From Platycnemis pennipes (taxonomy: Eukaryota > Arthropoda > Insecta > Odonata > Platycnemididae), in the NCBI GenBank assembly GCA_933228895.1, contig OW121846.1, positions 46,084,107-46,148,106 of the forward strand: a stretch of 64,000 bases of DNA, read 5' to 3'. The translations under genes and the position numbers were made by a program. This document shows positions 1 through 10,820 of this stretch, piece after piece (position 1 is the first letter of the stretch; every line of letters starts with the position of its first letter). Below the pieces are notes generated by a model that saw nothing but the letters and a program-made list of their open reading frames with translations, ran no database searches and was not told the origin of the DNA.

Positions 1-1507
1 CTCATCTTCAGCACTGATATTGTCTAGTGAAGGTCCCAGCAAAGGAATCGAAAAAGCATTTTAATATTTCACCCAGATATTATGTGACGTAGATGGAACA
101 GGAGAAGTTACTCTTCATTCCTCATTGGCAGGGCCCTGACAAGAAAAATTGGCCATTTGATGCAAAATATTTTGTCTAGCTGAGGTTAAAGATTCCATTT
201 TTTTAAATGGGGTAGTGTTGAATCTAGAATCCAGAAGGGTGGCCATGGATATGATGTCATCATTCTCTACATTGATGAATCTGAGCTCATGGAGGCTAGG
301 AGGTCATTTTTCAACGCCTGCTTACCAGAGCACCTAGGGGCAGGAGCTTCCAAATGGTGTGTAATTAAGTTAAATAGAGGGATTACCTAAAAAACACCTT
401 CAATCAGAACATATGGCAGTCAGTACAACTCTTTTGTAAAATTATTTGGCCTTTTGGCAGTATACAAAATGAATTTCTTTGAATAATTTATTCAACATTT
501 TTAAATTATTAACTAAACTGATTTAATTTTTAAAAATTAAGTTTAATTTTTTTAAAATTTAATAATTTAATTTTAAAAAAATCAGTTAATTTTTAAAAAA
601 AATGACTGAAACAGATGAAGTTTCTTTGCTAAGTTGGAATGTGGCCGTTTCCAATTTTTCTAATATATCTACTGCCACTTCAATTGTCCTCCATTCATCC
701 GTGGTTAATTCAGAAGCAAGCCTGGTGTCACATGAATTTGTGATTAGAACAATAAGATTTTTTTGTTCACGCATTCTTTTTAATCAACTATTCTATCGTG
801 TGGGCTCATCCTCTATCATGCGATGCTCTGGTAGCCCCAGCAGTTCTGACATTGCCGGAACATGTATTTTTCACAGAATTTTTAAAACTTCCTAATATTT
901 TTCTGCACTTTTTAATAACATTGATGGCTTTAGGATTATCCATAAAACCATCCTTAATAACTAATTGCAGACTGTGGACCATACAAGATATGTGGTGGAA
1001 CTTAGATTTATTCAAAATTGGTTATGTCCCTCCCATTATCTCTCACCACAGCAACAATTTTACTGTAGTGTCCCCAATCACTTAGCACCTGGCTTAAAAA
1101 GGCTGGGAGGTTATTTGCTGATTGGCTGATTTCCACAAATGGAATAACCTCCAAGCTCTTATGCTGAAGATAGAAACCTAGATCTGAATATTCATAGAAG
1201 TGAACTGTCACAGCTAAGTAATCACTGTTACTCAGTGTCCACAAATCCGTAGTCACAGCTACAAATTTAACATCTTCCAATTTTGCTCTCAAATTCGTCA
1301 CTGTTGTTTCATAAATCTCTGGAATCATTTTATTTGAAATATTTTTTTAGGAAGGGACTGTGTAAGGAGATTCTAAGTGAGTAAGTAACCTCCTGAAGCC
1401 TATGTTTTCCATTAGACTAAATGGCTGCAAATCCAAGCATATCATTTCTACAATTAATCGTGTAATTGCTAGAGCTCGCTGATCTTGGTGTTTAAATTTT
1501 TCTAACA

Positions 1508-1925
1508 TATTGAATGAATGAATGAATGAATGAAATATTTATTAATGCTCTGGGGTAACCCATAAGAGCAAATACATTATAACAAAAATGCACATTCTGC
1601 TCAAATAAACACAATTCAGAATTACACATACATAATTAACATAATAAATACAGAAATTAGACCAGTTAAACGCCAAAATATATTAATGAACGAAATTGAC
1701 ACAATTTAATGTCGATTATTTAAATAGAAATACAATTTCATTTTGAAGGATTGGAGGGAGGAGGAGGATTTAATGTGGAGGGGCAGCGAGTTCCAAAATC
1801 TGGAAGCCGTTATAAGGAAGGAATTAAGGTAGAGGTTGGTACGAGCACCATTGAAGACCTGTGGCAAAGTGGGCTGGTGGTATAATGTTGACTTAAGCCC
1901 AGGTTTGATGTATTTAGAGTAATTA
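1508..1925 (-). mobile_element. 5'-truncated CR1/L2-like LINE 3' end inside the hAT transposase
   Basis: The minus-strand frame ending near 1709 carries ASRFWNSLPLHIKSS followed by SFKMKLYFYL. This is the usual C-terminal signature of CR1/L2/Jockey-type reverse transcriptases (R-x-WNSLP). A short 3' UTR follows, ending in an ATTC repeat tail at 1534-1511, as in CR1/L2-type elements. The hAT reading frame is found on both sides, so this is a later insertion truncated at its 5' end. The right boundary (about 1900-1930) is estimated from where hAT-like text gives way to LINE-like text. I found no certain target-site duplication. Confidence 0.7.
1511..1534 (-). repeat. (GAAT)n / (ATTC)n microsatellite tail of the LINE
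   Basis: About six tandem tetranucleotide units sit exactly at the junction between the LINE 3' UTR and resumed hAT coding sequence. The position fits a retrotransposon 3' tail rather than an independent microsatellite. Confidence 0.8.
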
Positions 1926-2393
1926 GCAGCCAATGTGGAAGCAGTTGGTAAAGACAGACTTTCAAGAGAGCTGCTGGTACAATGGACTTCAAGGCTAGAG
2001 ACTGGAGCTATTTCAAGTGGAAGTTTTTTAGCCGCAGTTGCAACTTTACCAGTTGAAAGATCCCCTTCATCTTCAGTCAATTCTTCACTGATGACTGATG
2101 GCACTCTCCTTATTATGGGTGGTTACAAACATTTTCATCGTAGTTACCGAAGTATTCCGTCTCTTAGAAGACACGATTGGACTCTACCCATGAAAATTTA
2201 TTTTATGCTTCATTTCCGCATGCTTTTTCAGGTTAGAAGTGGCTTCACATGCACCCCTGGAAATCAGGGAATGGCAAATGTAACACTTTGTGAAATTTTC
2301 ATTTGCTGCATCAACCGTGAAGTATTTCCACACCTCGGAAGACATTGCGAAGGATTCAACCGCGTGAGTAAATTAAGGCGTAATTTCACCAGC

Positions 2394-2438
2394 TATCGAT
2401 ATTTTTACAATATCGATAGATATGACATAATATCGATA
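2394..2438. promoter_or_regulatory. Cluster of three TATCGATA (DRE-type) boxes upstream of the hAT ATG
   Basis: Perfect palindromic TATCGATA octamers lie at 2394-2401, 2411-2418 and 2431-2438, with a partial TTATCGACATAA near 2468. In Drosophila TATCGATA is the DNA-replication-related element bound by DREF, and CGATA groups also bind BEAF-32. Both proteins carry BED fingers, and DREF itself is hAT-derived. The cluster sits 49-93 bp upstream of the BED-finger transposase start codon at 2345, the place for its promoter. The motif and position are seen directly; promoter function is inferred. Confidence 0.5.
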
Positions 2439-2439
2439 G

Positions 2440-3610
2440 GTATGCCGTGTTTCGATTGCACTTCATTTATCGACATAAAGAAGCATTCATCTGGGCACAT
2501 ACGAAGTGCTAACAGTGCTGATTCGTATGCCACGGCTCTTGATGGTAACTTGGCATTACCTTGAGTGATTGATTTTTTCACCAACGGCTTACAGCTCAGT
2601 TAGACCGTCTGTGTGACATGCGTTGACATAAATTTGCGTGTACTATTTCCGTCGTTTCAAAAGATTCTTCTTTCCTATTTCGTTTCGGAATCTTTCCGGT
2701 GTCTCTAATGCCATGATTTTATTTAACGGCGATATGTTTATGTATGATCCGCGTAAGATAAACCGAGTGTGTACTTTCGAACACGGTTTTGTCATTGCCA
2801 ACATATTTCTCATAAACTTAAATATTTAAATTCGTATGTTACAGCAAATACTTAGTTTCCCTCTCCCATTGGAAGATAATAACAGTATCAGATTTTATAT
2901 CCGACATGGGCATTTTTCTTTACCTTTCAATGCACAAAAATTTTTTAAAGTTAAAAATTACCATTTAACCCAACTTTTTTGTAATGACCGCACATTTATA
3001 GTCAAGTAAACAAGAAAGCAGAATGGTCAACGGTAAACGGTTGATGGTTACCTGGCTGAACATGACCCTTGCATCAAGGGAAAAAGAAACTTGATAAAAC
3101 AATTTAGTTGTAATTGACTGCATATTGCGAGCGCCTTTCATTTCCGGTTATATTTGCGCTGTCCATTTTCCAAATAGTCAATTGTCTGCTATTTACTGCG
3201 AGACCAAGTAGACAGCGTTCTCTTGCAGGATCAAAGTTAATGCTATTATACAAATGACGAATAATTTGCTGACTTAACGAAAGCAATTTCCAAAGCATGC
3301 ATGAAATCTTCTAAAACTTATACACTCTATATTGTGATATAGGTTACGAAAATGATATGAGGACTCGCACCTCCACAAGAGGTGGATGTAATACATACCT
3401 AACGATCAGAATATCCTTATTACGGTGGTATTTCATCACTTACTAGAATTGGGTTCAATAAAATAAATTATATAGTCATTTAAACGACTGAATTATAATA
3501 ATTTGCGGCAACTTTGAAGCATCTAAGTGCATTATTTCACCCGGTTTTAATGTGAAGCCTCCACTTTCAGAGTGTGAGCAGGTTTCAAACAGGCTTTCGC
3601 GCCAATTATT
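2440..3610. other. Unassigned AT-rich stretch, probably hAT 5' leader
   Basis: No convincing coding frame on either strand. It lies between the transposase start and the hAT-like terminus at 3700, so it may be the non-coding 5' part of the element. Nothing inside confirms this. Confidence 0.3.
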
Positions 3611-3700
3611 TCGGTACCGATTATTTTTGACCTCGGTTCCGGTTCTAAGCTCATGAACCGGTGGAACCGAGAAACGAAAAATCGAACCGACCCATCCCTA
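3611..3700 (-). repeat. hAT-like terminal hairpin (TAGGGATGGG end)
   Basis: Read on the minus strand, the segment starts TAGGGATGGGTCGGTTCG and folds on itself. The stretch at 3611-3645 (tcggtaccgatt... ggttccggttc) pairs imperfectly with 3655-3690 (gaaccggtggaaccgag...). Many hAT elements begin C/TAGGGATGGG-like and carry 8-bp target duplications. The adjacent octamer at 3701-3708 (ctaaatat) would be such a duplication, but the partner end lies outside the window. It is in the right orientation to be the 5' end of the hAT transposase unit. It could instead be an independent hAT MITE end. Confidence 0.5.
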
Positions 3701-3704
3701 CTAA

Positions 3705-5495
3705 ATATATAATATGTTCAGCCTTTGGGATTCCTACCGATATATTAATTCGTACTAAAACAGTATCTTATATCTCAAAGGACTTAAGTCTTAGAAATAA
3801 TGTCTACTATTATTATCATTGAACCTCCTTACCCCGATAAATGAATTTAACGCGCTGTGTTTAGGCTTAGCCAAGTGTTTTAATTTTTAATTTTGCTCTG
3901 TTCAATAAGATATTTGATGTAAAAAAGTTGTGCATCTAAGTAGTTCTTTATCTACCTGAAGTTCTTTAGAACCTAGCTTTTAATATTTTTTGGGTGGTCG
4001 TTTTCAACGCCTTGGGATAATGAGACTAACTTGGTTCACTGCCTCAAAAAGAAACTTCGGCTGAGACATACGAATATTCTGGAGAGGAAAATGACGGGAA
4101 ATATCCTTCATATTTACGGATATATATGTACTGTGAGATAAGAGCATTTCGATAGAAACTTGTTGATTACCCACGCACCATGAACGTGCAAACGAATGAG
4201 TGTTGCTTTTAACAATGGTTTATTCCTATGATTTAAAAGAGTGAATGTTAATTACTATGTGATCATGGAAACATGCTGTCATCAATAAATACGTGAACTA
4301 ATCTCGTTTATCTATGGACCTCAATGAGTGAGAGGACGAATGATTCTAGTTCTGATAGAAGAACCCCTTTTCCCTCCGAGCTAAGGTGAAGGGCCACTTC
4401 TTTCCATAGCTGCGTTGGTGGTGTCGGGAAGCCCTTACGCCCTTCCATGCGTCAACTGAAGTAGTCCAGCCATTCAAGCACCTCTCTATCTTGTGCGAGA
4501 TATCTCCCGAGACTCGTGAAGAGGTGGCGGCTAACAGCCCCGCCGGAACTGCACAAGGCTCAAATTTCGCCCATTTCTCCCACTCCGAAACCCCGACCCA
4601 CATAACTTACGCCCACTCCTGATTTCCGATCGGTCCTTCGCATCATCGATTCCATCCAACACTCCCTCCGCGGCCCTTGCTTAAAGGTCAACGGAATCCG
4701 TCACTTGCTTGGATATTCCACGAGTCTCTCGCATAAATCAGTGAGGGTAACTCAAAACCCCTTTATGCATAGAAAATAAAATACAATATTCAACCTTTTT
4801 ACACTAATATATGGGCTATTAACAAAGTGAACGAATTAGAAATATGCATGTAAATCACTTTCATTATGACGACTAATAACGGATTCTTGCGAATCTTTTG
4901 ATGTATGTACTTAATTGTTTTATATAGGTAAAGATATAGTTTTATACAGCTAAAGGACGTTGACACATTTTGATCTATTTGAAATTATTTTCATAGTTTC
5001 TTACTTTCGAGAGCATTTTCTACCTGTGATTAGAATTTTCAAATCTTATATCATCGATACTTTAATTTCACTTTTTTGTCAGTAGCAACCAGGGCATGGT
5101 AGGTCATACAATTTGTTATAGGTTTGATATCTCAGGTTAGGTGGCTAAAATTAACCTCGGTCGTTGGATCATCAAAAATCTGAAGACTATTGAATATGAG
5201 AATTTTATCTAATGAAGGAGAGTAAATTCTTTCAAAAGTTAGATATAGAGATATGTTTAGGATAGATTTATTTGCGTTCGTGTCCATATTTTTCACGTCT
5301 TACTTTTTCTGTGTCTTCTATGTTGGTAGCTGTGCTCAAAGCTTATTTGGACTTTTCATCATTGTTAGTTATGAGCTGAAAGCGGCTAAAATATCGAGGG
5401 ATCGAATTGGTGTTTTCGCTACATCTCCGAGATATCCTACGAGCCATCTCGAGGGCGTAAGGCAAGGACTGAAAGATCACGAAAGATTCACTAAT
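3705..5495. other. Non-coding stretch with a GC-rich block at about 4340-4740
   Basis: Mostly AT-rich sequence without credible genes. Between about 4340 and 4740 the base composition shifts to GC-rich and CpG-containing. The frames open there (for example 4603-4346 minus) have no recognisable domain and look like composition effects. Confidence 0.4.
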
Positions 5496-5499
5496 GGCA

Positions 5500-5700
5500 T
5501 GCAAGTATTTTAGGCTAGGTTACTGTCTTCTCATTAAAGTACCTTGGCTCAAATCCTGGCAGATGCAGATATTTAAACAATTCTACAGGACCAATTTCAC
5601 TTCCGTGTTAGGAGCACTTCTTGTTCGGTACACCATCCGTCGTTTGATACGTTAAATCCCTTCAAAAATCATCTATAAGAGTAGACTAATTCCGAAGCAG
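5500..5700 (+). mobile_element. Decayed tRNA-derived SINE (third copy)
   Basis: A B-box-like GGCTCAAATCC is at 5546-5556. About 80 bp later, at 5637-5660, comes ccgtcgtttgatacgttaaa, which parallels the gtcggatgggacgttaaacc core of the copy at 24.8 kb. Spacing and order agree with the other two copies but identity is low, so boundaries are approximate. Confidence 0.4.
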
Positions 5701-6469
5701 ATTTTTCCCAGTTTGCTGAAAAAATTCCTTCGTAAACCCAATGACCCACATATCCTAAATAGAGCCTTTTGTTGTAAATAACCTTAGTTGTAGCCTTTTA
5801 GAAAGATTTCCACTCCTGGTAAATGACATACAAAAAATATTACAATTGCAGGGGGGATGGAAATAATCCAGAAAATGTTTCACCAAACTGGGAATTGAGC
5901 AACAACTCTTCCGTTTTGTGGAGTAAGAGTTTTCAGAATATCTTTCACGTGTCTATATATCCTGCAAACGGTGGTAAGGTAGATATAAATATTTTCAACC
6001 AAATATAATCCCAAAAATGTAAATACATGGGACATTCCATGTCATTTTGCCCAGGTGATTGCCCTTAGGGTCACCAATTTGAACCAAATTTGGCATAACG
6101 GCTCCATTTGAAAAGAACATATAAACCCAAAACCGTTTTGCCAAAAGAGCAACCGAAAAATTGCACCGTAGCAAAATTCGGGTCATACAAAAGCTACTAA
6201 ACATTTTAGGATATATCTCCAAGACTTTTAAAGACGTGGTTAAGGGCTATTTTTAAAGGTCTTGAAATGTACACATATAACAAGGGAATAATTGTGAAAT
6301 ATAAACCGTTTTATAAATTTTAAATATTCGAATCATTTTTGACGATGTACCATTACTTTCGATAGTGCTCATTTTTTATGTGTGGTAGAGGTAACCCTCC
6401 TCTACAAATTAAAAAAGATTGCCTGAGGTATTATTTCATTTAAGAAAGAAAATATTTTCAAGTGAAGGC
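5700..6469. other. Unassigned sequence, possibly 5' part of the neighbouring transposon
   Basis: No gene recognised. The frame at 6222-5995 minus has no family hallmarks. The stretch may belong to the element carrying the DDE-like remnant at 6863, but I see no terminal repeats that prove it. Confidence 0.25.
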
Positions 6470-6530
6470 TTAACGCCCGACGGTCACCGCGACCGACCAA
6501 CCGACGGCCGACCGTATGGTACTCTGGTGT
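6470..6530 (+). repeat. TTAA followed by GC-rich palindromic end, piggyBac-like terminus candidate
   Basis: TTAA at 6470-6473 is followed directly by CGCCCGACGGTCACCGCGAC and more CGACGG/CCG-type inverted steps, abruptly GC-rich in AT-rich surroundings. The arrangement resembles the TTAA-flanked GC-rich piggyBac ends at 13,804 and 54,847. No partner end was found, so this is a weak call. Confidence 0.3.
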
Positions 6531-6862
6531 CTTCAGATCTCTGTAACTTTATCATTCATCTTCTTCTCCCCAAATGTTAACCGTATACCAACTCTTTGTC
6601 CGTGCATATCGCTATTTGCTTCGCCCAGGAGTGACCACAGCCTTATAATATATGAAGAAGGGCACCTGGCTGTATAGCGGTGGGCCTCGGAGAACAATAG
6701 GCAAACCTAATCTCGTCTTCGGCTACCTAAGCCATATTTCTCGACTTAATGAATTTTCCCACACCCACTTTACGTGACGAAAAATATTTCAAACAATGGA
6801 CTCAGGAAAATTTCTGTACCTTAACAACTTAAATTAGGTTTCCATACATGTAATGCGCGGCT

Positions 6863-7600
6863 TTGCCTGAGAATATTATGTGTGTACGACGGCATGAGTT
6901 TATTGCTCGTATGGAAATAGAATATTATTTGGAAGTCAGAGAAAACCTGAAATCATGTGAAGTGGTCTTTGTGGTCGATTTTTCCGAGAAATTGTCTTTT
7001 CTGTGCCAAGATTCAGTAAAAGGTGTGCCCTGGATTAACTGCCAGGCAACGATACATTCCATTACATATTGGAACAGAAATATGAACGTTCAAGTTTTTG
7101 CCCTTCAGTGTGTTATTATTTCAGACTGTATGAAGCACAACGCCCTTTTTCAAAGTAAGCTCCTCTACAGTGTAACAATTGTACAAAACGTACCAAAAAT
7201 TTACTTTTTCAGCGTTGCGCGGACTAAATGTAAGAACCAATGCAAAATGTTGAAATTGTTGCAACGCCAAGATATCGGAGTCGATGCTGAATGGCATTTC
7301 CATACCACATCTTGGGGAAAGAGTACACGTTACGGATTTAAAGAGACACTGAAGACAAGCCACACGTGCCAGTCTGAACCTCAATTATGAGAAACAAATT
7401 CAGATTCTTGAGGAACTTTACAAATGGGCTATATCGAATGTGAAAGGAGTATAACACTTAGGAAAACTTTGAGTTTGTAACCAACGAGCAAGTGAAGGAG
7501 AAAAGAAGAGGCTGATGAGAAGATTCTGAGATACAACTGCCGTGGAATTTATTTATACATACCGTACGGCTATTCCACAATCGACGGAAGACTTGCTGTT
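6863..7600 (+). pseudogene. Decayed DDE-type transposase-like gene, superfamily not assigned
   Basis: The open frame at 6863-7387 shows VVFVVDFSEKLSFLCQD, a stretch with HSITYW, ISDCMKHN, and AEWHFHTTSWGKS near residue 145. The order (an Asp in a VVDF-x4-SF context, an ISD-x-xxH block, then an EWHF-x-TS-x-GK block) is one I associate with a transposon protein family common in arthropods and cnidarians. In those proteins the last block usually reads HFFATSHGKG. Downstream to about 7600 the same protein seems to continue in other frames (YKWA, VTNEQV, LMRRF), so it is broken by frameshifts. Where relatives usually have an S-D-G step, this copy reads FFSVART, so a catalytic position seems lost. 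It is a pseudogene; the family name is uncertain. Confidence 0.5.
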
Positions 7601-7649
7601 GAAGTGCCTTTCTCAGTAATCCGAAGAACCAAATTTTCAATTTAGTGGT

Positions 7650-9514
7650 ACATATAGGATTTGGGAGAGTTTGGAGTAGAGCATGGGTTTTTGAAGGTAA
7701 AGTAAAATGGTTAGTGTATTTCCGACGCGAAACTGTATATTAAAACATTAATTTACAAGACTATTTTATTTTCATTTTTTAATCCGGCGGGAGGAGGAAA
7801 CCAACCTCCGCTATTCATTCTGCCTGCAGAACGTTTTCAGGTTAAATGGAGACGACATTTATTTTTTTTAACTTCCCTTCGTTTTTTACTGCACGCATTA
7901 TTATTGTATTTATTAAAAAATTTCATAATATGAGAGATGCGGTTGCTATAACGTTAATTGTGCACGAAGGGATTGCAAAAGATTTCGTCAAACATTTCTT
8001 TTGCCAAATTTTTGATTGCGAAATACGTGGTATTTCCAAATTTTCCCTCATATTTTGTCCGCATAATTTTGCTAAGCCTTTTTTAAAAATATTTTTGTCA
8101 AAATAATGACCCACTTTTGAAGGGTGTTTGAAAATGCAATGAACACAAAGTTTTATCTACTGCAAGCATCATGATACATCCCTTTAACAAAGCATGGAAT
8201 CTCTGGTTAAATTAATCTGCTCCTTCAACATTTATTTTAAAGCTTCCAATTATAATACGTCAATATCAAAAGTCTAACGCTTTACTTTTGCTTAAAATGG
8301 GATTCGAATCCGATATTTTATTGTTTTTGGGCCAATCTTTCGAGTATCTGAGTACATTATGGGACGATTCATGCTTAAACTTCCAAAGGTAAGTTTCCAA
8401 AAATAGTTCATAATATGCTAAATAAAATTTAATATTGTATCTATGTTCTACATTCGTATCAGAACTTTGAAGCTCAATAAGGTGAAAGTATGGAAGTTAG
8501 CCAAAATAGGTATAGTAAACGTCATAATAGCACTGATTTAGTATAGCTTATTTAGCAATTCTTATGTAATTAAATTATTATTATTCAATTAACCAATTCA
8601 TGGCGAAGAAATAGCAGCTCAAAGACTCTTCAATCACAAGCCACCGTTTGTTTCTAAATTTGTCAAATATCTTCAAAGCACTTTATCTGTTATATGTGCG
8701 GCCATTGAATCATTCTGGTTACTTAGCATAGTAATGAAAATACAAAGTTCATAAAATTAAAAGTATACTCCCCCCATTTTGTGGCAATATTATTTCCTCT
8801 GCATCTCTTTTTTTCTAAATGTTAACCTCCAAAACAATAGAGACAAACTTTTCAAGTGCAATGGCTATATGCACGTGCTACATCCACGTGCTACATTCAA
8901 CATTCCGTAGGTCTTCTTTAGAATTTTTGACTTTGTAAAAGTTTGGATATTTTCATCGCCCATTTTCTTTGATGCCGGTCTACTACTTTACATATAACTG
9001 TAACCATTCTAAATTAATCAGAGTAAAATTCACTGATTAAGTGCTATCACAGCTAAGTCATGGAAATTAGTTTAAATATTTCATTCACCGATCTTAAAGT
9101 ACCTAAAAATAAATGTGGAAAATTTTGCACATTTAGGTAGGTGTTTGAGCTGAGGTTTCTCAAGAAAAGCGTCTCAATCGTTCTTATTTCTGACTACTAT
9201 GTGTAACATAAAAAGCACACTAAAAAGCAATTGGCAATGATTAAAATGGGCATCTGTTAATTTGGGTGAAATATATTGGCAGTTAGAGACGAGGAATGAC
9301 GATTCTTATACGGATATGTCGAGAGAAAAACAAATATGTACACTATGTTTTACCAATTATAGTCCTTAATTTTATAGTTTCACTCTTAATTTTCGTTGTG
9401 AGTGCACTTAAATAAACACATATTATCCAAATACATATACGCTGGCTGAATTCATATTCTTTATCAGAGACTGAACTAAAGAGATTCTTTGCCTGTACGG
9501 GAATGTTTTAGTCG
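7650..9514. other. No gene recognised; one donor-like site at 8388
   Basis: AT-rich sequence without coding signals. A strong splice-donor-like GGTAAGT lies at 8388-8394 in a context resembling the candidate exon at 49,020-49,103. A short tandem (cacgtgctacat twice) lies near 8870-8895. Confidence 0.35.
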
Positions 9515-10656
9515 GGTAACTTGTAAGCCTACTGTCCGCGCCAATTTCTTGTAGTCTCGAGTTTAAACCTAAATAACTCCGAAACCGTTCATCAAATCCT
9601 CACGGTAATTGCATAGTAATTTAGATAATTTTGTTGTGACTACAGTTCTAGAATAATTTTAAAAAACAATTTTTGGACCTGTTTCTTACAATGGAGTAAA
9701 AAAGGGCCCATTTTTTTAGCGCTACGACGCCATGTGTCAATTTGACGTCTAATAACTTCCAAGCAAACCATTCGGCTAAAACAAATTTTTAATACAAGGT
9801 GAATTTTATCTTTATTATTACGTCTGCGAGGTTTCATGGTTTTAACTGTAGTACTCATTGGTATGCTTTTCCATTTAAAACCGCACTTTTTCTCAGTAAC
9901 TATGTATCATGGCGCCACGAGATTAAAATAGTCATCTTCCTCTTTAAATTTCCAGAGCGAATCAGATATTATCAGTCAGCTGAAGTATCATCATTCACCT
10001 TTATCATTCATCACCATTCACCTGGTATTAAAAATTCGCACCTTATTTTATATTGAATTTTATGTTTCCTAAAAAAACGCAGCGCAGAAAAAGTGCAGCG
10101 TTGCCGGCGGAGTGTCCTGCACAGGGCTCGGGCGTTTTTTCAGTAAACGTAAAATTCGATAGAAAATAAGTTGCTAACTTCACCTAAATGATAATATCTG
10201 ATTCGCTCTGGAAATTTAGAGAGAAGGATATCAGTGTCAATCTCATGGCGCCATGATGCATAGTTGCCGAGAAAAGTGCGGTTATAAACGGAATAGCATA
10301 CCAATAAGTGCTAAAGTTAAAACCTTGAAACTTCTCAGACGTAATAATAAAGGTATAATTCACCTTCTATTAATAATTTGTTTTAGCCAAATGCTTTGCT
10401 TGGAGGTTATTAGACATCAAAGTGACGCATGGTGCCGTAGCGCTAAAAATGGGCCATTTTTTTACTCCATTGTAAGAAACAGGCCCGAAATTCGCCTTTA
10501 AAAATTATTCTAATAGTGAAGTAAGTCAACACCAAAGTTATCTAAATTACTATGTAAATAACGTGAAAATCCGATGAACAGTTTCCGAGTTATTTAGGTT
10601 TAAACTCGAGTCTACAATATTTTGGCACGGTTAGTAGGCTTCAGTGTAACTTTGTA
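9515..10656. repeat. Long inverted repeat, arms about 470 bp
   Basis: The left arm (about 9515-9985) and right arm (about 10,178-10,656) are reverse complements with scattered mismatches and small gaps. Shared blocks include ctcgagtttaaacctaaata, tgtttcttacaatggagtaa and ccagagcgaatcagatatta. A spacer of about 190 bp separates them. The short frames at 9858-9640 minus and 10,253-10,498 plus are translations of the same repeat in its two arms and are not genes. It could be a foldback-type element or an inverted duplication. A transcript through it would form a long hairpin. Confidence 0.85.
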
Positions 10657-10820
10657 GGACCTTACTCTTTACACTGAGTATTGGGTTTAATTCCGAAGAG
10701 AGGACGAAAGAACCAACGTAATTATTGCATACTTAAATTATAATAATGCAGCTGTTAGGTTAACTCCAACGGATTTATGGTCGGCTCTATTTGAACTCTT
10801 GTCTCATCTAGAGCTTTACG

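Larger units (their letters stand above)
1..2345 (-). pseudogene. hAT transposase with BED zinc finger, decayed and interrupted
   Basis: Cut-and-paste hAT (ZBED-like) transposase, read right to left. The start at 2345 gives MSSEVWKYF and a BED finger (residues about 5-47) with C-Y-I-C at 21-24 and paired H42/H47. A TAG follows at 2186-2184. After a LINE insertion (about 1508-1925) the frame resumes at about 1509 with a DLQPFS motif and GFRRLL, has another stop near 1350, then continues at 1328-1008 (VAVTTDLWT, the DDE-region start), 1015-806 (CMVHSLQLVI) and 774-586. An AT-rich block at about 480-600 breaks it again. The segment at about 290-150 carries ATLLDSRF, which matches the ATLLDPRF hAT motif. 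The C-terminal dimerisation domain would lie left of the window. Several stops and frameshifts make it non-functional. The family call is firm; exact limits are not. Confidence 0.85.

Noticed and set aside
1935..2564. 209-codon plus-strand frame
   Set aside because: It runs antisense across the hAT N-terminus, the DRE cluster and the LINE junction. The minus strand carries the recognisable BED finger, so this frame is a shadow.
2596..2601. TCAGTT initiator-like hexamer
   Set aside because: A single short match without a TATA box or a downstream promoter element at the expected spacing, and on the strand opposite the transposase.
8290..8315. GGATTCGAATCC-like string resembling a tRNA B-box
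   Set aside because: No A-box at the right distance and no cloverleaf. It is a palindrome by chance.
9640..10501. Two similar short proteins on opposite strands (9858-9640 and 10,253-10,498)
   Set aside because: They resemble each other only because they lie in the two arms of one inverted repeat.
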